Assembly: GCA_948146395.1 (NCBI GenBank)
Contig: OX411543.1
Span: forward strand, 30,271,558 to 30,335,557
DNA length: 64,000 bases
From: Fragum whitleyi
Taxonomy: Eukaryota; Mollusca; Bivalvia; Cardiida; Cardiidae
Reading direction: 5' to 3'
Below are positions 35,977 through 48,600 of the stretch, piece by piece. Position numbers and translations under genes: made by a program. The first letter of the stretch is position 1. Each line of letters begins with the position of its first letter. Under the pieces are notes generated by a model. It was not told the DNA's origin. It saw only the letters and a program-made list of their open reading frames with translations, and made no database searches.

Positions 35977-36848
35977 GGTAGTGAACCCATAATAGTTCCG
36001 CAATATTTCGGAACACAATTGGTCTTTCACAATATTAACCGAGGTTTCCTAATGAAACTAGAACTGTCGCAGAGCGGACTAATACCCCCAACAAGCGCTT
36101 TGTCAGAATGCAAGTGCTATTAGTGCAGGATGTGTTTGAAACTAATATTGAGGTCATATGTAGCATTTGCATGAAAATTCATGATTCTAGGTCGCTCTTT
36201 TTTTAGTTAAGAGTCCAGAAATGGAAATTGAACAAAACTTGACTGTGACCTTGACCTTTGACCTATATGACCCAAAAACCATAGGGCACTTCCTTGGATC
36301 ATAAGCAACATTTGCATAAAGTTTCATGCTTGTAGGTCACTTGGTTCTCCAGTTAGAGTCCGGAAACGAAAATTGAACTAAGGCTGACTGTGACCTTGAC
36401 CTTTGACCTAAATGACCCAAAAGCAATAGGGCACTTCCTTGGGTCATAAGGATCATTTGTATAAAGTTTTATGATTGTAGGCCACTTGGTTCTTGAGTTA
36501 GAGTCCGGAAACGAAAATTGAACTAAGGCTGACTGTGACCTTGACCTTTGACCTACATGACCCAAAAACAATAGGGCACTTCCTTGGGTCATAAGGATCA
36601 TTTGTATAAAGTTTCATGATTGTAGGCCATTTGGTTCTTGAGTTAGAGTCCGGAGACGAAAAGGTCTACGGACGGACGGACGGATGGACGGACGGATGGA
36701 CGGATGGACGGACAGACAGACAGACATGGTGAAACCAATATACCCCCCTCTACTTCGTAGGTGGGGGGTATAATAAAAAGAAACCTTGGTTAACATTGTT
36801 AAAGCGATTACTTCCGAAACGTTGCGGAACTTTTACAGGTCGACTACC
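35977..36848. mobile_element. piggyBac-like MITE copy 2, interrupted
   Basis: Starts GGTAGTGAACCCATAATAG after TTAA (35973-35976). The right end on the minus strand reads GGTAGTCGACCTGTAAAAG. The same central arms (AACCGAGGTTTCC, GGTTAACATTGTTAAAG) are present but separated by the 36056-36776 element. The right-hand TTAA has mutated to GTAA. Confidence 0.65.
36056..36776 (+). mobile_element. HINE-like element, family E, copy 1
   Basis: Starts AACTAGAACTGTCGCAGAGC, GGACTAATACCCCC and ends ATACCCCCCTCTACTTCGTA, GGTGGGGGGTATAATAA. The 5' TACCCCC word is complementary to the 3' GGGGGTA. Three ~130-bp units hold TTGACCTTTGACCTAAATGA, ATAGGGCACTTCCTTGGGTC and AGTTAGAGTCCGGAAACG. A (GGAC/GGAT)n microsatellite lies at 36668-36724. 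It is inserted in the centre of a MITE. Confidence 0.7.
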
Positions 36849-36920
36849 GTAATGAGTGTCTAAAAACTTGGCCTCTGTTCAGCCTTGCGATTTGAAAATA
36901 AATGTGTTACTTTTAATTAA

Positions 36921-37204
36921 ACAAGAGTACCGCCTACGGGTGTAACGCTCGGTTGCAGATGCTGGATAATGCTAAAAATCTAAGTCCAAAAAGAGGGGCC
37001 ATAACTGTTACAAAAACGCTTCCAGAGTTTTTCATCTTAATTCTCCGTATAGCATTTTTGATGATGAATACACATGCCAAGTTTCATGAAGTTATCTTCA
37101 ATAACTACAGCGATATGACCAAGGTTAAATTTTGTCACGCCAACACCAACGTCGCTAAGGTGATCATAATACCTCGGGTTTTCTCCGGTAACAGCCGAGC
37201 TAAT
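36921..37204 (+). mobile_element. Short HINE-like element, family K
   Basis: Starts ACAAGAGTACCGCCTACGGG, AACGCTCGGTTG and ends TCTCCGGTAACAGCCGAGCTAA. GCTCGG at the 5' end pairs with CCGAGC at the 3' end. Only about 284 bp, with no tandem array. It contains the phrase AGTTTCATGAAGTTATCTTC, similar in style to the units of other families. Confidence 0.6.
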
Positions 37205-37779
37205 AAATTTAGATGATTAGGTATTTGACAGCCACAAAGATGTGCAACCATTCCTTGAACACCATTGGACGTTGTACTGATAAAACTTCGCTTTGTCGTT
37301 AAATTGTCTTGACAGGCGCCCAAACCAGGCAACTAGAACTGTCGCAAAGCGGACTAATACCCCCCCCCCACCAGCTTTGTCAAAATATAGAGCCAATAAG
37401 AGCAGGATGTGTTTGTAACAAATATTGAAAATTCAAATTATATGCCTGTGATTGATTTGAGGTTATTCTAGGTTGCATATCTCTTGAATTAAGAGTCCGG
37501 AACGAAAATTGAACAAAAATTGACTGTGATCTTGACCTTCGACCTATGCGACCAAAAAACAATAGGGCACTTCCTTGGGTCATAAGCAACATTTGCATGA
37601 AGTTTCATAATTCAAATAATACTAATTCGCTTGGTTCTTGAGTTAGAATCCGGAAACGGAATTTGAACAAAGGCAGACTGTGACCTTGACATTTATGACC
37701 CAAAAACATTAGGACACTTCCTCGGGTCATAAGCATCATTTGTATTAAGTTTAATGATTTTAGGTCACTTGATTCTTAA

Positions 37780-40152
37780 AGCCCCAGTCTGCGTTTAGAG
37801 TTAAAACAAATCGCTCTTTCGGGTATATTCATTGACCATTTTTTTGGTTTAGTCTTATGAAAGACGAGTTACACGAACAAGAGGACCAAGATGGTCCTAG
37901 ATGGCTCACCTGAGTCTCTTTGACCCCTGGGTCATCACATTAATTAGATAGGCAGATGTCAAAAAGAAGATAATTGCCTAAGATCAATACCATGGGATGT
38001 TTTCAGCGAAGAGCAAGACAGATATGCCTTTTTGCTCTTTGATTCTATGTAAAAAGGGATGCACCCGGGTGGACCCCAAAAGTGACCCCAGGGTCTTGAT
38101 ATGAACAAACTTCGAAGAGGTCCATAAGATGATGCTACATTCTAAATATGAAGGCTGTCTGCCTTCTGGTTTCAGAGAAGAAGATTTTTGAAGGTTTTCC
38201 CATTTTCACCCATCGTGCTCAGATGAGCTGAAAGGGATGCACCCGGGTGGAGCCAAAATATGACCCAAGGGTCTTGATATGAACAAACTTGGTAGGGGCC
38301 CACAAGATGATAATACATACCAAAAATGAAAGCAGTGTGCCCTCTGGTTTCGATTAAAAATTTTAAAAGATTTTTGCAATTTGATTCTATATAAAAAGGG
38401 TTGCGCCCGGGTGGAGCCCAAATATGACCCCAGGGTCTTGATATGAACAAACTTGGTAGAGGTCCACTAGATGATGCTACACACCAAATATGAAAGCTGT
38501 CTGCCTTCTGGTTTCAGAGAAGAAGATTTTTGAAGAATTTCATTTTTTTACCCTTCGTGCTCATAAGAGATAAAGGGATGCAACCGTGCAAAGCCCAAAT
38601 ATGACCCTAGGGTCTTGATATGAACAAACTTGGTAGAGGATTACCAGGTGATGCTACACACCAAATACTAAAGCTGTCTGCCATCTGGTTATAGAGAAGA
38701 AGATTTTTAAAGATTTTCGCTCTTTTTCTATGTAAAAAGGGTGTGGCCCGGGCAAAGCCCAAACATGACCCCAGGGTCTTGATATGAATAAACTTGGTAG
38801 AGGTACACTAGATGATGCTACACACCAAATATGAAAGCTGTCTGCCTTCTGGTTTCAGAGAAGAAGATTTTTGAAGATTTTCATTTTTTTACCCTTCGTG
38901 CTCATTAGAGATAAAGGGATGCACCCGTGCAAAGCCATCATATGACCCAAGGGTCTTGATATGAACAAACTTGGGAGGGGCCCACAAGATGATGCTACAC
39001 ACCAAATATTAAAGCTGTCTGCCATATGGTTATAGAGAAGAAGATTTTTAAAGATTTTCGCTCTTTGATTCTATATAAAAAGGGTGTGGCCCGGGCAAAG
39101 CCCAAAGATGACCCCAGGGTCTTGATATGAATAAACTTGGTAGAGGTACACTAGATGATGCTACATACCAAATATGAAAGCTGTCTGCCTTCTGGTTTCA
39201 GAGAAGAAGATTTCTGAAGATTTTCATTTTTTTACCCTTCGTGCTCATAAGAGATAAAGGGTTGCACCCGTGCAAAGCCAAAATATGACCAAAGGGTCTT
39301 GTCATGAACAAACTTGGTAGGGGCCCACTAGCTGATGCTACACACCAAATATTAAAGCTGTCTGCCATCTGGTTACAGAGAAGAAGATTTTTAAAGATTT
39401 TCGCTCTTTGATTCTATGTAAAAAGGGTTGGGCCCGGGCAAAGCCCAAACATGACCCCAAGGTCTTGATATGAACAAACTTGGTAAAGGTACACTAGATG
39501 ATGCTACATACCAAATATGAAAGCTGTTTGCCTTCTGGTTTCAGAGAAGAAGATTTTTAAAGATTTTCATATTTTCACTTTCACCCTTTTTGTTAAGGGT
39601 AAAGGGAAAGTTTAGGGTGGATTTCATTAATTTGAACAACTTTGGTTAGCCTTGACCCAAGGAACATCCCTGCAAAGTTTCAGCAAGATTGGCCCACTGG
39701 TTTAGGAGGAGAAGATGTTTAAAGAAATTGTGGACGACGGACGACGCACGACTGACGACGGACATTCTACGATCCCAATAGCTCACCTTGAGCACTTCGT
39801 GCTCAGGTGAGCTAAAAATACAAATCAAATGACCAACGGTGGCTTTTTCGTTAAACGCATAATCTACCGTTTAAAGTAAAATATGTAAATGAGTTTGGTC
39901 ACGTGAAAAACGCCCACTCGCATGAGCGGTAAATGAGAGATATTCAAATTGGAGTCCGAAAAGTTGCTGGTCATAAATAATCATCAAGTAAGGCCTATAT
40001 TTAGATCATCGCGTCATAATCCTTTGCATAATCGAATATTGGAATGATAAATTGAAGCTTAGCTTTGAGAATAAAAGTCTATTTTTGTGTACATAGTCGT
40101 CTAAGATCATTGCCCCGCGTTCCGGAATTGTTCACGAGCACAGACGGGGGCT
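37780..40152. mobile_element. TTAA-flanked TIR element carrying a family B element
   Basis: TTAA at 37776-37779 and 40153-40156 flanks inverted ends AGCCCCAGTCTG (left) and AGCCCCCGTCTG (right, minus strand). Removing the interval restores the family E consensus word TTCTTNAGTTAGAGTCC, so both boundaries are firm. Non-coding and piggyBac-like by its TSD. Most of its length is the family B element at 37878-39815. Confidence 0.7.
37878..39815 (+). mobile_element. HINE-like element, family B, copy 3
   Basis: Starts ACAAGAGGACCAAGATGGTC, GGCTCACCTGAG and ends GCTCACCTTGAGCACTTCGT, GCTCAGGTGAGCTAA. About nine ~165-175-bp units with AAAGGGATGCACCCGGGTGG, GACCCAAGGGTCTTGATATG, AAAGCTGTCTGCCTTCTGG and TTCAGAGAAGAAGATTTTT. 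(GACGACGGAC) runs precede the 3' hairpin GAGCACttcGTGCTC. Confidence 0.7.
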
Positions 40153-40265
40153 TTAAGTTAGAGTCCGGAAACGAAATGGTCTGTGGACGGACGGGTAGTT
40201 GGACAGACAAACAGACATGGTGAAACAAATAAACCCCCCTTTACTTCGTAGGTGGGGGTATAATA

Positions 40266-40910
40266 AGCTCTGAAAAGCTTGTCTTCTACGGTTCCATAAG
40301 TCAAACATAAACTAGGCATATATGCAGCATTATAGAGCTTTTTTTCTTTTGCACGTTTACTAGATTTTGCCTAATTTCATATTATAAATTTGTGCTTCGA
40401 TATGTCAACTAGTCTGAAAACAAATTTGAATCGAAAGATAAATGTGAAAGATACCTTTGACCAAGTGTGTTAAACACTCCCCAAGCAATCACCCGCACAT
40501 ACACAGGTTCACACACATAAATAAACGGATAAAAATCGACATGCAGCACCCAGTTTCCACGGCAAGGGCAAAATATAATTTTTGCTGGCCAGTAATTAAG
40601 GATGGTTTTGGTGCAATAACGTGACCATGACGTACAGATTGTCGAAAAGACGCTTTCATTCACTTTACCCTATTTACGTTATCCAAGCGGAGTGACCAAA
40701 AGACGTCATAAGTATGCATGGAAATCGCGTGCAAAATGACGCCTTTAATTCAAAATGTCCCGAAATTTCGCGGCTCATTTTTGAATCAAAGAATAGCCAG
40801 TAATTCTTAAATTTTCATGCGCGACATCGCCACTCGTTAAAAGATGACTTTTGTCGTTCATCCATGAAAGAATCAGCCTCCTCACACCGAAACAAATGAT
40901 TATACTCTAT
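40266..40910. other. Intergenic, nothing recognised
   Basis: No exon or repeat family recognised. Confidence 0.4.
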
Positions 40911-41894
40911 ACAGTTAAATTCTTATGAATTGCATGTACATGAATGTTCTGATCAGTTGCCTATTGGTCTCTGTGGAGGGTCTAATTTTGAAGTAACTGG
41001 TAATAACTCGGCTACTTGGAAGAGAACCATCTTCTTTAAAGATGTAGTTTATCAGGTTGCGTTTAGCACCCTAAAAAGACTTAAAGAGTAGGAGAAATAG
41101 TTAGATGGACATAAGTTGACGAAATACCTATTTTTTAATTATACTAGGTACTTAACTTAAAGCGTTAAAAGTATTTCATAACAAAATGCATTAAGTTGAC
41201 GGTTTAAAAACTTTATTCAATGATCATGTACATGGTGATTTACAATGGGATTTGAACATGAGTACGAGAGAAGTAAACATTACCAAATAAATCTTGCTAA
41301 TCATAAGACAGAATAACAGCATCACCTCAGAGTTCCTACGCTCGACTGTTTAGTTTTGGATAGTTGTTTTTGAAAGTATCATTATCAACACGAAATAAAA
41401 TTACAGTTAAATTCTTATGAATTGCATGTACATGAATGTTCTGATCAGTTGCCTGTTGGTCTCTGTGGAGGGTCTAATTTTGAAGTAACTGGTAATAACT
41501 CGGCTACTTGGAAGAGAACCATCTTCTTTAAAGATGTAGTTTATCAGGTTGCGTTTAGCACCCTAAAAAGACTTAAAGAGTAGGAGAAATAGTTAGATGG
41601 ACATAAGTTGACGAAATACCTATTTTTTAATTATACTAGGTACTTAACTTAAAGCGTTAAAAGTATTTCATAACAAAATGCATTAAGTTGACGGTTTAAA
41701 AACTTTATTCAATGATCATGTACATGGTGATTTACAATGGGATTGGAACATGAGTACGAGAGAAGTAAACATTACCAAATTAATCTTGCTAATCATAAGA
41801 CAGAATAACAGCATCACCTCAGAGTGCCTACGCTCGACTGTTTAGTTTTGGATAGTTGTTTTTGAAAGTATCATAATCAACACGAAATAAAATT
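40911..41894. repeat. 492-bp near-identical tandem duplication
   Basis: Copy 1 is 40911-41402 and copy 2 is 41403-41894. I see about five substitutions (for example CCTATTGG/CCTGTTGG, ATTTGAAC/ATTGGAAC, AGTTCC/AGTGCC), so roughly 99% identity and a recent event. Each copy carries TTTATT on the plus strand (minus-strand AATAAA) at 41212-41217 and 41704-41709. On the minus strand each copy has a short open segment ending FKNNYPKLNSRA then TAG, of unknown meaning. Confidence 0.9.
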
Positions 41895-42598
41895 ACAGTT
41901 ATTCCCCACATAGTATAGGTTGCTCTTTTGATATTCAAAACGTGCTTCCAAGTTTCAGGTGAACGTTTTTAGTAAAACTAGATATATCACAAAATGTCTT
42001 AGTTTTTCACAGGACGACGACGACCATGACTACACCAAAGCTATGAAAAAAAATCTTGGGTTTTCGCCTAGCTATAAATTCACTGGTGATATTTTTTTTC
42101 AGTGTGTAGGTGCAAACATTAAATGCTTGGTTTCAGCAGATAGTCTTTTTGATCATAGATATGACACGTCTTGCGAAAAGGGACCATCTATGAACTCGGT
42201 ATTATTAACATTTGAAAAAAAAGAGATTGTTGTAATACAGTCTAACCAGGGATTGTATTTCAAAAATTCTTTCACGAGAAGGTAAATTAATTATTCTGGA
42301 ATCAGAAAATCAGTAAAGTGTGAAAAGTTTCGACCCTAGTCAGTCTGCGCAGTCTGACTATGGTCGACACTATTCATACTACCCAGATGGTCACTTTTTT
42401 GTATGACGGGTCACAAATATATTCCAGAGCTGGAGAGAAAATACAGTTCCTCAGTAAGAGCACCGCAAACAGGCAACAAAACCCGCAGAACTGGACTGTT
42501 TGTTGCAGGATAGCGGGTATTGCTCCTATGAATATACATCTACAGTTTGGTTCCTTCCCTCTCGTAATAAACGAACATTTAGATGAATTCGGGCAATC
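41895..42598. other. Region downstream of RBM8A; unassigned open frame
   Basis: A plus-strand open frame at 41959-42285 contains an acceptor-like TTTTTCACAG at 42006-42015 followed by DDDDHDYTKAMKKNLGFSPS. It matches no family I recognise and is probably chance or a relic. A dyad lies at 42331-42366. On the minus strand this is the expected 3' UTR or downstream flank of RBM8A. Confidence 0.35.
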
Positions 42599-42632
42599 TT
42601 ATCTTCGACGATGTCTCTCTTCTCTCCGACTC
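42599..42632 (-). CDS. RBM8A: RBM8A terminal micro-exon: arginine-rich tail
   Basis: Acceptor ctatattgcag on the minus strand. The phase-2 junction gives Lys, then [10 protein letters not shown] and TAA at 42599-42601. This matches the short RS/Arg tail that ends Y14 proteins. Only 34 nt long. Confidence 0.8.
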
Positions 42633-45600
42633 CTGCAATATAGATAAACATGTTGCAAATACCGGTATTTTAAAATGTTCCCATCGATCATGTTTTTCAC
42701 AATCCCGAGATAGCAGGTGGAGCTTGAGAAACGACGATGACTGCTGAATGGCAATTTTCTCAATACATTATACGGAGAAAAGTTACCTTGAACTGTCTAC
42801 GTTGAGACAATTCCAATTGCTCTCAATCATATAGGGTTTTTTTCAAGTTTGGTTCAAATGATTTAATTTGAAATCGAAAAAATACACCTCTATCTGTAGC
42901 TCTGAATATTAATTTAAGATAGTCAACGATAACCTCTTTTAATTTGGACATGTCCAACATGATATATGATTGTAAAAGAAATAATATTGCCAAAATCGCA
43001 TGTAGCTCACAATGAATGCAAGGAAGATGGACAAACATTTTCAAACTGATCTTGTTTTATTACATTAATTTTGGAGGAAACACATCATTTACAGTATTTT
43101 AGTTATACATGTATTGCACAGCTGATGTTCCTACCTATTGACTTTCTGCACTTTTTTATGATCAATGTATGGCCATTGTGTACCCATAAGAGGCTTAGGT
43201 AGGTGACGCTGTTATGGACATTGTTGGTCAATCAAGTAGAGCTATAAACTTCAACTTACTTTGTTTTTCTGGCCCCTCTCACGAAACACCAGTCAACACT
43301 GACTTTTTGTCCCAGTATATCAGTACCATTCAAATTGTCCATTGCACTCTGTGCTTCTTTAAATGTTTCATACTCGACTAATGCATAGCCCTACAAAAAT
43401 ATAGTATATAGTTAGTTTCTGAGTTATCAGGTGAAACTGTTCAAAGGGGGGGAGGATAACAAGAGCATTTTTACTTCTTTCAATTTCAGGGAACAACGCT
43501 TTGTATTGGTCAGTTTATTTTTAGACCCTAACAACAGTTTTGAACTGACTATTTGAATTGCATGAATTCTGGTATGAATTTAAACTTTGAGTTGGCACAA
43601 TCTCAATAGTGTGTTTTTATACCCCTCAACAGAAGGGACAACACTACTCAAAAGTTCTAAGCTGCAACCTCACATTTCTCCTTTTTTCACAGAATTTCTG
43701 TAATAATTAAAATACCACACCCATCATTGTTAATTTTGAAATTGAGGGTACTTGTACATTCATTTGATTTTACATTTCTTGTTGGATTTCGTTGCTTCTT
43801 TTTTGCTTGATGACTTCATGGATGGTTTGGCTACATTATTCAAGGAAAAATGTATTGAAACTATGCAGCATTTAAAATATATGACCAAACAAGATGGCCA
43901 TAGTTGCCCTTGATCTCTCACCTGAATGAACTGTCTAAAAATGTTTAATGTATGTTTTGATAAAAAGATATCAAAGGGTCACTAAGCTTAACAATGCTGT
44001 TGCTTCTATACAACTAGGCAATCCCTTTTGCCGAATTTTAGGTTGATTTGGCAAAATATGTTGCCTCTAGAGTGCATACGTTTTTTTTAAGAATCAACCC
44101 CATGATCTATTTTTGAACTTGCCTGAGATTTCATCAAGAAATCCTTCTGACCAGATTTCTGATTGGGCAAAAAATGTGGCCTCTAGAGTGCATACAAGGT
44201 TTTAATAAGATTTGACCCTGTGACCTAGGTTTTGACCCCAGTTGATCCTATTTCGAACTTGTCTGAGATTTCATCAAGACAATCATTCTGACCAAATTTC
44301 AGGTTGATAAGGCAAAACATGTGGCCTCTGGTGTGCATACAGGGTTTTACTAAGATTTGACCCAGTGACCTTGTTTTTGATTCTAGTTGACCCAAAAAAG
44401 AACTTGTCCGAGATTTCATCTAGACTATCCTTTAAAATTGGTTCATTCTGACACATTAAAAACAACAAGAGGCCCAAGAGGGCCTGTATCGCTCCACTGA
44501 CTTTAAGACTTACATTAAATAAAGCTTACTTTAAATGAATACATTAACACTCCGAAATCTCCTAAGACCTATTTAATAATAATTAATTGGTTCTGGTGTA
44601 TATTGCACCAAAATATTCAATCACAATGAACCTGCAACTCTTTACCCATCTAATTAAATCATAAGGTTCAGAAGGAGATGTCTTTCAAAGATTTCGGGCT
44701 CAAAACGCCCATATTTATGGATCAATCAAAATTTCTTGAACAATTTAAGTAAATAGTCACCCAAGAAACATTCTGGTAAAGTTTCATTGAAATTGGCTGA
44801 GTGGTTCCGTGGGTTATCATTCAAATTTAAGCCTCATAATAAGCCCCGCCTGCCACGCCCATATTTATGGGCCAATCAAAATTTAGCAAATTATTTTTGA
44901 AAGGAGACACTCAATGAACATTCTGATAAAGTTTCATTGAAATCAGCAAAGTGGTTCAGGAGAAAATGTCATTCAAATATTTCGGGCTCAAAATAGGCCC
45001 CGCCCTGCCACGCCCATATTTAAGGACCAATAAAAATTTCTTGAACAATTTAAGTAAAAGGGTCACCAAAGAAACGTTCTAGTAAAGTTTCATTGAAATC
45101 GGCCCAGTGGTTCAGGAGGAGATGTTGTTCAAAGTTTTTGGGCTCAAAATAAGCCCCGCCCTGCCACGCCCATATTAATGGGCCAATCAAAATTTCTTGA
45201 ACAATTTAAGTAAAGGGTCACCCAAGGAATATGCATGCCAGGTTTCATTGAAATTGGCCCAATGGTTTTGGAGGAGAAGATTTTTAAAGATTTCAAAGTG
45301 AAAAAATGCCATGCCCTGCCACACTCATATTTAGGGGCGAATCAAACTTCTTTGAACAATTTAAGAAGAGGACCACCCAAGGATAATTTCTACCAAGTTT
45401 CGTTAAAATCCACCCATTGGTTTGGGAGGAAAAGATTTTTAAAGAAAAGTTTACGCACAGACGGCAGGCGGACGGACGCATGCACAGACGGACGGACGCA
45501 CGACGGACACTCTGCCATGACAATAGCTCGCTGGCCTTCGGCCAGTGGAGCTATTAAAAAGGAAAGTCTTATACCATTCCCAATTTTTGAATATAAACAA

Positions 45601-48600
45601 GAGCCATGTCAGACATGGCTATTCCCGCCATGAAAGCTTAATAGTAAACTGAAGCCCTATATAGCAAAAGTAATAACTCTTATTCTTGTGCACTGCACTT
45701 CTCCTCTATGAGATCAATCCACCTATAAAGTTTCAAGTTGATAGCTATTAAACTTTCGGAAATATGCTCCAGACAAAATTTAGATATTTAAAATAACAAC
45801 GGGCGATAAAATTATGCAAGCAAGAGTTGAAGTTCTTGTGCACTGCATTTCTCCTCCATGAGATCTATCCACCTATAAAGTTTGAAGTTGGTAGCTTTTA
45901 TATTCTAGAAAATATGCTCTCATCAAATTTAGTGACGGAATGACAGAACAACTGAATGATGGACAGAGACCATTACTATATCCTCTTCACCGAATGGCAG
46001 GGGGCAAAAACTGCAACAAATAGTTAGAGATTACAGAAAATTGCGTTAATAAGGGTAACTTAGAAAGAAACAATTCAATGTGGTCTTAAAGAATATGAGA
46101 AAAGGAGAAATTGCTTGTTTAGAGCATATTTTCTCTTCCACAGTATTTCCTCAAGCATACAAATCACATGACATCATATCCTGTTACTGTACAGGAAAGA
46201 GTTGATCATGGGTATAGGTCTGCAGTTTTGATCATGTACAAATCATACTAAGAGTTGACAAACCTTCAGAAACCCAGTTCTTCTGTCTAAATTTAAATGT
46301 AGGTTCTTTATTTCTCCGTAATCAGCAAATTTGTCATAAACATCGTCCTCCTGTGCTTCCTCATGAACCCCAGTTACAAACAGAATCCATCCTTCTACAG
46401 CTACAATCAGAGGTACAGATAAGAGGGGGTAAAGCCAGATCTTTAATTCTCCATAAAACCCTATGTTGTAGGTAATCATTTGAATTGTCTCGTCATTGTC
46501 TCGACGAGACAATTCAAATGAGTACCTACAATATATGGTTTGTACTATCATTATTGAAATATTTTGAGCTTAAATTCAAAATAGTCTCTCTAGCTCTGTA
46601 CAATGAATACATAAGATTGATAATTCAATTTTTGTTGTAACCATCAAAATTTAACTTAAAAAAGGTTTGTTTCTCTATGAAAATAATTTTGAGTACAAAC
46701 CTGTTTTTAAAGCTTCCTCCTTAAGTCTACCAATAGGAAATGCATGTATGTTCAATTATGTAGACATTGTTATGTTTTTCCTTAATGAAATACAAATTTT
46801 AAGAAATGAAGAGATTATTTGTTAATTTCATTGATGTATGAAACTGAAAACTAAATCACAGTACATACAATATGATTAGGTTTTCAGTTTTATACCTCCA
46901 TGAAATAAATTTCTCTCCATCTCTTATCTATTTGTCATAGGGTATAACTGGATGAGGTAACTGTAGTTACTCTTTTATGCAATATAATTACAGAAAATCT
47001 CATTCGTATTTTTTGGTTAAAACAATGAAATGTTATTTTTGGGCCCACTTAGGAGTAAGGAAGACCATACTTAAAAATTTCTAATCACATATGAAACATT
47101 TAAGACTGAAACCACACTGATGAGATAACACCCCCCCCCCCCCCCCCCCCCCCTCTGACATTTGGTTGTTATGGGGAATAGTGCAAGGATACATGAACGC
47201 AACTACTGCTGAGAACCGCCATGGTTCTTTCACATGCTCGAAGTAAAGCTCTATCACATTGGGCCTTGGTTTCTGTTCTAAGAATGCATCAGTTAAATAA
47301 TGTGCCAGCCTGGGAATCAAACATATGATATCTAACTTCAACTGATTTGAAGTCTTGTTCTCTACAGACTGAGATAGTCAGGTTAATCTTTCATTTGTCT
47401 TAGATAATGACTGATTAAATATTAGCCGTAGGTTATCTAATACCAATCAGGCTTGCTGTTTACATTGACACATCACTTCAGGATTAAACTTGACCAACTT
47501 AAACATCTGGGAGTTGAACTGTGTCTTTATATGCCTTAGTCCTATGGTTAGTTTTCCATTAACAACCCTCATTTAGAAATGAAAATCACCACTTTTATAT
47601 ACATGGGTATTCGCTGATAACTTGTGTTGGGCAATCGGTTTCAAATCACAGTTGATCATTGCTTTTTAGTTGGAAGAGTAAATCAACTAATGATCAATTG
47701 CACAATAATTTTCTTAGAAATTAATACAGCACTCCCAGTATAAAGACTCTTTCTGCAGATTTTTCTACCAACTTCATGGCTTAGCTTGAAACAATTATAA
47801 CTGCCTATAAGCATATATAGGCAGTTACAACTGTTATATGCTGAGCCATCAAACTGATATCAAATTCAACAAGAGCCATGTCAGACATGGCTTTTCCCCG
47901 CCGTGAAAGCTTGAAAGTAAACTGAAGCCTAATAGATTAAGGATTCTTTTGTACTTTAAGAGATTTACCCCCTACAAAATCTAAGTCTTTAAAAACAAGA
48001 GGGCCATAGTGGCCCTTAATCCCTCACCTGAATGAACTGTCTAAATTTTTTCAATATTCTTCTGAGTCTGTACAACCTGATAATACCTTTTTTACAATTT
48101 TCATGTTGACTAGGATTTTCTATTATTTGACTCCTTGACCTAGTTTTTGACCCCAGTTGACCCAATTTCATACTCATCAAAAATTGCATCAATTCAATCA
48201 TTCTGACGAAATTTCATGTTGACTGAACAAAAAATGTGGCCTCTAGAGTGCATACAAGCTTTTTCTAAGATTTGACCCCAAGACATAGTTTTTGACCCCA
48301 GTTGACCCAATTTGAACTCGTCCGAGATTTCATCAAGACAATCATTCTGATCAAATTTCAGGTTGATCCAGCAAAAAATGTGGCCTCTAGAGTGCATACA
48401 AGGTTTTTCTCAGATTTGACTATGTGACCAATTTTTTTACCCTAGTTGACCCAATTTTGAACTCCCCCGAGATTTCATCAAGACATTCATTCTAACAAAA
48501 TTTCAGGTTGATTTGGCAAAAAATTTTGCTTCTAGAGTGCATACAAGGTTTTTATAAGATTTGACCCCGTGACCTAGTTTTTGACCAAAGTGACCCGATT

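Larger units (their letters stand above)
37331..40265 (+). mobile_element. HINE-like element, family E, copy 2, split by a TTAA element
   Basis: Starts AACTAGAACTGTCGCAAAGC and ends TTACTTCGTAGGTGGGGGTA, TAATAA. Its units run to 37775 and resume at 40157 (GTTAGAGTCCGGAAACG), so the interval between is a later insertion. Confidence 0.65.

Noticed and set aside
41959..42285. Plus-strand 108-codon frame as a new gene
   Set aside because: There is an acceptor-like site and unusual composition (DDDDHDYTK), but no donor, no family and no partner exon. Left unassigned.
42360..42647. 95-codon plus-strand open frame
   Set aside because: Antisense shadow of the RBM8A terminal micro-exon and its surroundings; no recognisable domain.
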